Of a DNA stretch of 64,000 nucleotides, positions 60,597-64,000 are shown one piece after another. Both the position numbers and the translations under genes were made by a program. How positions within the stretch are numbered: the first letter of the stretch is position 1; each line of letters starts with the position of its first letter. The notes beneath the pieces are model-generated. The model was given only the letters and a program-made list of their open reading frames with translations, searched no databases and had not been told where the DNA came from. Origin of the DNA: Melieria omissa (lineage: Eukaryota > Arthropoda > Insecta > Diptera > Ulidiidae); the NCBI GenBank assembly GCA_963971225.1, contig OZ020267.1, forward strand, positions 51,221,993 through 51,285,992, in the 5' to 3' direction.

Positions 60597-61295
60597 CCCA
60601 TTTTTTTACGTCGTATATGTAGTCACCATCCGGGCTAGCGTAGCCCTTAATGGGCGGTGTCGCAACTGGCCCTTTCATCGTCACCGGCAACGTTACGTCC
60701 AACTGGATTGCCTCCTGATATAGTTCCTCCGATTCACGTCGCAGCTCTTCCAAAGCCTTTTCTTGTGATTGCAATATTCTATCGATTATTTGAAAATCGG
60801 ATACCTTTTCGTTGTGCTTGTACCGCGCCCACTGTTTGTTTAGCAGGGCGCGTCTCTCCACTTCATCGGCACTTATTGGTGTCAATTTGCGCGAGCGTTG
60901 GCTGTATATGGAGCAATAAAGTTAGTTGAAATATAGCTTTTCATTTTGAATTGCACGTACGCTTTCTGATCCAATAACTCCAGCGGCACTTCCAGCTCAT
61001 CCACTGGCTTCAACTGTCGCGCATTCTTTTCCAGTCGTCGAATTTGTTTTTCTAGCTTCTTCCTGCGACGGTCCTCACGATGTTTCACAATTTGTGGATC
61101 TAGTTTCTTTTTCTTCTTTAGCGGTTCCGCGCACAGAACGGGAGTGATTTGGAGGCGCGTTGCAGCCGACGTGCTGATGTGCCGCAGCGATTGCTGAAGC
61201 GTTAACCTTATGACAACAAATGTTAGTTAAAGCTCAAAATAATGTTAATTCAAGTCAAGATTTCTTCACCTGGAAAACGCGCTAAGTAGCGACAT
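60592..61295 (-). CDS. mRpL40: Mitochondrial ribosomal protein L40
   Basis: Three exons join in phase (61295-61270, 61206-60961, 60901-60592) to 193 aa, like other L40 proteins. The product is a large-subunit protein of the mitochondrial ribosome. The N-terminus MSLLSAFSRLTLQQSLRHIS is rich in Arg/Ser/Leu with no acids, a mitochondrial presequence. Then AEPLKKKKKLDPQ, the basic helix KLEKQIRRLEKNARQL, DELEVPLELLDQK, and the strongest block VERRALLNKQWARYKHNEK followed by SQEKALEELRRESEELYQEA. The end has GPVATPPIKGYASPDGDY. These blocks align in order with human MRPL40 (AEPLKKKKK, LDK, ETERRALLLKKW, QEALEEL, GP-TPPI). The short first exon was chosen because it gives the ATG, a good donor (AG/GTGAAG) and the targeting signal. 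Confidence 0.94.
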
Positions 61296-61575
61296 TTTTG
61301 TAAAAGGAAAATCGAGGAAAATTTAACCAATTCACGAAAGCCGATCAGCTGTTAACATTTGACATTTGGCAGTTTGCATAACACGGAACGTCAGTGTTGG
61401 CCGGTTGAAAACTTGGCACTCGGTTAGTGTTGCCACATTTTTCAACAGAAACTTGGTGATTTTGGCGTTTGTTTCATTTGTTTATTGATTGTAGTTTTTA
61501 ACAACTATTGACTGTACAAAGTTTACGCATTTGTGCTCAAAATTATAATAAAATTAAATAACATTACTGTTTATA

Positions 61576-62387
61576 GCCTATTTCCACCGAGCGCTTAAAT
61601 GCATTTAAGGGCTCTGTTAAGTTTGACAACTGTCAAGCGTTTCCACCGAAACTGAGTTAACTCCAAAAGCTTGTTTTTGTTGACATTTTCATTTGGAAAA
61701 ATCAAATTCTGCATTTATTTCTGGGCAGCCCCAGCTATACCCATCGCCGCCATCTCCTTCTATACGTATGTGTGGTTTCTTGTAGCCTCTCTAGTACATG
61801 AAAACCACTCCGCTTTCCTTCTCAACAGTCTAGGAATCTCTGCGTTTTCATATTTGTGAAAATTCATCAATTTATTTATCATTTGTCAATGTCTATTTCA
61901 TTTGTGAAAGTTGTCGGCTGTTTGATATCAGAGCTGTCTGAATTTTTAATCTCAAGAGGGTTCATGCAAAATTTACTTTTTTTATTTGCTATTTCAGCAT
62001 TTATTATTTACAAATAATAGAAGTATTCACTTCGTTTATGACAGAGGATTTGTATTTATGCTGAAAATGCCGGTAAAAGTAGTTCATTTGGGAAAAAATT
62101 AACCACACCGAACGCAATTCAAATCCCTTCCCTCGTTTGTGTTCGTACGGCTTTTGCAGCCCCTGAAAGCATGCTATCAAAATTTGTACATTTGTGAATA
62201 TTGCTCCCGCTTTTAACATACAATTTTCTGTTAGACGTCTGTAAACGGCAAAACTGAGTTAACTCAGTTTTGAAAGTGAGTTCACGCACTTTGATACAAA
62301 AACAATTGTATGGGAATTTGAGCATTTAAATGCGATGTCAAACTGCAGTTAAGCGTAAACTGCAGTTAAGGCCCAGTGGAAATAGGC
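61576..62387. mobile_element. Inverted-repeat element with TATA flanks
   Basis: The ends GCCTATTTCCACCG and GCCTATTTCCACTG (opposite strands) bound 812 bases, and TATA lies directly outside both, compatible with a TA or TATA duplication. Both ends carry further TTAAG/TTAACT palindromic motifs (AACTGAGTTAACTC near 61650; the same near 62255). The interior is AT-rich, with no recognisable protein. Confidence 0.65.
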
Positions 62388-62389
62388 TA

Positions 62390-64000
62390 TAAAGCTAAAA
62401 GCAATTTTATTTTATTTTCTATGCTGTAATTTTTATTCGTGCTGCTTAAAAATTTCACCTCATTATCAACGAACGAAGTGCCAAACTCATAAAAAGTGCC
62501 CCACAATTGTAAATAACTCGATTTTTTGTTTTATTGCAGCTTCATTTACGAAGCTCTTTCGAGATGAGATGACGGCAGAGATGTTGACTGAGAACTGAAT
62601 GTCTGTTATCGCTGTCGCTTTTACTGATTGAATGAAGTTGTTTTCTGCGCCTGCAGACAAGACAGTAAACAAAAATAAAAAAGATAACAATAAAAAAACA
62701 ACAAACGAAAAATAACCAATGATCTAAGTAATTGATCTTATACTTCGTTTTCATTGAGTCCGAATGCGTAATTTCAAATGAGTAATTTCAAAGTGTTTAC
62801 ATTGCCTCATTTCAATTTTGTTTGGCAGCTAATATCAAATGCTCAATGCTCATGTCCTCTTGCCGCAGCTCATAGATCTGCTCTTTTCCAGCTTCTGAAT
62901 AAATCATTTGTTGCTTTTTTGGTGCCTCTATATTCTACACACTGTAATATTTGAATTAAAATATACTACATAACTTATATGCTAAGCTATATATTTGATG
63001 CAGACGAAAATTTCCATTTTGATAATTTTCGTTTGTTTTGATTTTGAACTTTTAAAAAAACACAAAAGCTTTTGAAGCTTTTGCAAGTGCTTTCATTTTG
63101 TGATGCGTTCGATTAAATTGGTCATGTTCTATCGTATTTGTTTCGCCGTTTTGTTGAAATGAGTCATTTCGTCGATTTGAATTTGTATGGGGAAATGCGT
63201 GATTTGGCTTCGCATTTCAGAATTTTTGCCCAAATCACGCATTTGGGCTCAATGTAAACGTAACCAAACTTTACCTTACCTCAACGGACAGATTTAATTT
63301 CCTTTTTGTTAGAATCAACCAAGATGGTGTTAGACTTCCCATCTCTTTGAAAAAAATCTTTAGTCCCAACAAGATGTGTCTCATCTAAAACTAAACTCAA
63401 CGAGTTCAATGATTAGAATGATTGTTTTGAGTACTTACGAAAAATTCTTCTCAGTGAAAATTCAATCAAACGGCATAAATTTTTACTATTTTTATACGAT
63501 TTTAAAACTTTATTTTTCAAGATGAAAATAAACAATATATTTTTGTTTTTGTTATGGTTTTGTTGTTGCAAATTTTACATAATTTCAATAAAATAATTTT
63601 TTTTACGATTAAAAATGTCATATAGTTAATGGTTGTTGTTGTTCATGTTTTTGGTTGTTGTTCATGTGTTTGTTGTTTTTTTTTCATTCTTTTTTTGTTT
63701 ATTCCTCAAGTTGTCTTCAAATGCTTTCTTATCATTTCATAAATACAATTTATGTATAACTTTGCTTTGGCTCTTATACTCTTCAATATTCCAAATATTT
63801 AATTTTGCTTACTTACAAATATACTCGTAATGTGTTTTAGCATCTGTCATCGAACTAAAACTTACACGTTAAGTGAGAACCCAAACAGAACGAAATAGCG
63901 ACAAATTTGAGCTAAATGCGTTTTCTTACTGCTATCGCGCCTCCTTTCATGAAATGCTGTAATTTTCATCGTTTTTGGAAAACCGTTTCCAGCTTTAGTC
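62390..64000. other. AT-rich terminal stretch, no gene seen
   Basis: Homopolymer- and GTT-rich sequence (63630-63700). Short frames are low-complexity. Nothing is supported. Confidence 0.4.

Noticed and set aside
1..64000. CRISPR array, prokaryotic operon, phage or plasmid features
   Set aside because: The window is an insect nuclear genome with spliced genes. No spaced direct-repeat array or bacterial gene was seen.

Overview
This is a gene-poor window of an insect nuclear genome, from a higher (cyclorrhaphan) fly. The genes are split by short GT-AG introns and are separated by AT-rich DNA full of CAA, CAG and CA/GT simple repeats. DNA transposons of mariner, Tc1, pogo, hAT, piggyBac-like and TAA-flanked (PIF/Harbinger-like) types are abundant, and non-LTR retrotransposon remnants are present. 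The DD41D 'rosa' mariner content, and a neuroparsin-like gene (neuroparsin is absent from the Drosophila melanogaster subgroup), suggest a tephritid-like fly. That placement is an inference, not a proof.

Layout. 1-6 kb: probable noncoding or regulatory DNA, an hAT MITE and mariner remnants. 6.0-6.35 kb: two clean coding exons ending an unrecognised small protein (+). 7.6-20 kb: a non-LTR remnant, internally deleted DD41D and Tc1 elements, an intact DD41D mariner transposase (12.8-13.9 kb, -), and low-complexity, 5'UTR-like stretches. 22.75-24.24 kb: a Pro/Ala-rich coding exon (+), with an in-frame TAG before its splice donor, and a candidate last exon. 25-42 kb: three copies of one TAA-flanked MITE, two TTAA-flanked piggyBac-like MITEs, a pogo-like element with a Cys/His finger tail, a tandem duplication and a SINE. 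42.7-46.4 kb: a three-level nest of four transposons with target duplications still legible. 47.4-47.9 kb: a third TTAA element.

49-61.3 kb is the conserved gene cluster: lodestar, the SNF2-type transcription termination ATPase (-, 7 exons); merry-go-round, prefoldin subunit 3 (+, 3 exons); a secreted cysteine-rich neuroparsin-like hormone gene with a TATA box (-, 3 exons); and mRpL40, mitochondrial ribosomal protein L40 (-, 3 exons). Exon joins were checked by reading phase, and each gives one open frame. These genes work in unrelated pathways (transcription termination and mitosis, cotranslational folding of actin and tubulin, endocrine signalling, mitochondrial translation), so they are neighbours rather than a functional unit. 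61.6-62.4 kb holds one more inverted-repeat element; the last 1.6 kb shows no gene.
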